The notes under the pieces were generated by a model. It saw only the letters and a program-made list of their open reading frames with translations, was not told the DNA's origin and did not search any database. A stretch of DNA of 5,603 nt from Prevotellaceae bacterium (lineage in GTDB: Bacteria > Bacteroidota > Bacteroidia > Bacteroidales > UBA932), in the NCBI GenBank assembly GCA_031275145.1, contig JAISPE010000229.1, positions 1 to 5,603 of the forward strand, in the 5' to 3' direction. This document shows positions 5,349 to 5,603 of this stretch, piece by piece. A program made the position numbers and the translations under genes. Position 1 is the stretch's first letter. Every line of letters starts with the position of its first letter.

Positions 5349-5603
5349 TCAAAAAAAGAATCCTGTCAAAAGCGGTATTCTTCGATAATTTTTTACCGCA
5401 AAGGACGCAAAGTGTTTCGCAAAAAGCGCAAAGTCTTGACTGTACAGACAGAAACCCATTTCCAGCCTTAAAGTATCTCTTGCTCCCAGTCCTGCGGGCT
5501 TGATACCGAATTCTTTTCCTGCATCAAAAACGGCATTCCAAAGTTTCGGAGCGTCTTCGTTGGCCGTATATATTTCACATCCTCCGGCGCCCGTATATCC
5601 CGT
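5349..5603 (-). pseudogene. gcvT: Aminomethyltransferase (glycine cleavage T protein), truncated
   Basis: Reading leftward from the right edge, 84 codons precede a TGA at 5351-5349. The first 54 codons (5603-5442) are clear GcvT: TGYTGAGGCEIYT, then LWNAVFDAGKEFGIKPAGLG, then ARDTLRLEMGFCLY. GcvT moves the methylene group from the lipoylated H protein to tetrahydrofolate in glycine cleavage. Family members run to about 360 residues and this segment normally lies near residues 195-250. About 110 C-terminal residues, including the GCV_T_C barrel, should follow 'GFCLY' but do not. Instead the frame enters the CGCAAAG repeat (reading FALFAKHFASFAV) and stops. I find no remainder of the domain elsewhere in the window. 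The start lies outside. An assembly error or a recent insertion would look the same. Confidence 0.8.
5397..5433. repeat. CGCAAAG-type short repeat cluster at the gcvT break
   Basis: Four heptamers CGCAAAG, CGCAAAG, CGCAAAA and CGCAAAG start at 5397, 5406, 5418 and 5427, a 9-12-9 spacing. I recall this pattern as a common intergenic repeat in Bacteroidota. It begins within three codons of the point where GcvT similarity ends. To its left, 5344-5358 carries the TTCTGTCAAAAAAAG motif that is also found in the leader at 893-907. Confidence 0.75.

Overview
The window looks like chromosomal DNA from a member of the Bacteroidota, most likely Bacteroidales. The closest protein resemblances that I recall are from Bacteroides-type genomes. 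Start codons have weak or no Shine-Dalgarno sequences. The operon promoter candidate has a TAnnTTTG-type -7 box, and the long spacers are full of short palindromic repeats of kinds I recall from this phylum. No tRNA, rRNA, CRISPR array or intact transposase gene is visible.

Layout: (1) 1-342 is the 3' end of an SGNH/GDSL-type hydrolase. (2) 343-1021 is a non-coding spacer holding a roughly 470 bp nested, partly palindromic repeat composite (411-883), followed by an AT-rich leader with an 18 bp direct repeat and a probable promoter. (3) 1022-4397 is a compact four-gene operon on the + strand: deoxycytidylate deaminase, a membrane-anchored S41 (CtpA/Prc-type) processing protease with a PDZ domain, a YtfE/ScdA-like hemerythrin diiron protein, and a LuxR-type DNA-binding regulator with a degenerate receiver domain. 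The first three genes overlap their neighbours and the fourth starts 8 nt after the third, which suggests cotranscription and translational coupling. (4) 4398-5348 is about 950 bp of non-coding mosaic repeats: a palindromic element and its diverged half copy, a 38 bp direct repeat, and several small hairpins. (5) 5349-5603 on the minus strand is a broken aminomethyltransferase gene (gcvT, glycine cleavage T protein). Its homology stops abruptly where a CGCAAAG-type repeat begins.

How the genes may work together: the deaminase supplies dUMP for dTMP synthesis and the protease works in the envelope, so these two look like housekeeping genes. The hemerythrin protein keeps all six diiron ligands of the YtfE family but lacks the paired cysteines of the usual N-terminal domain. 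The adjacent LuxR protein has Asn where a response regulator would have its phosphorylated Asp. My inference is that the last two genes form an oxygen/NO/redox-responsive pair that does not use ordinary phosphotransfer. This is the most interesting functional idea in the window, but it rests on context and residue inspection only. The other notable aspect is the density and nesting of repeat elements, including one that appears to have truncated gcvT.
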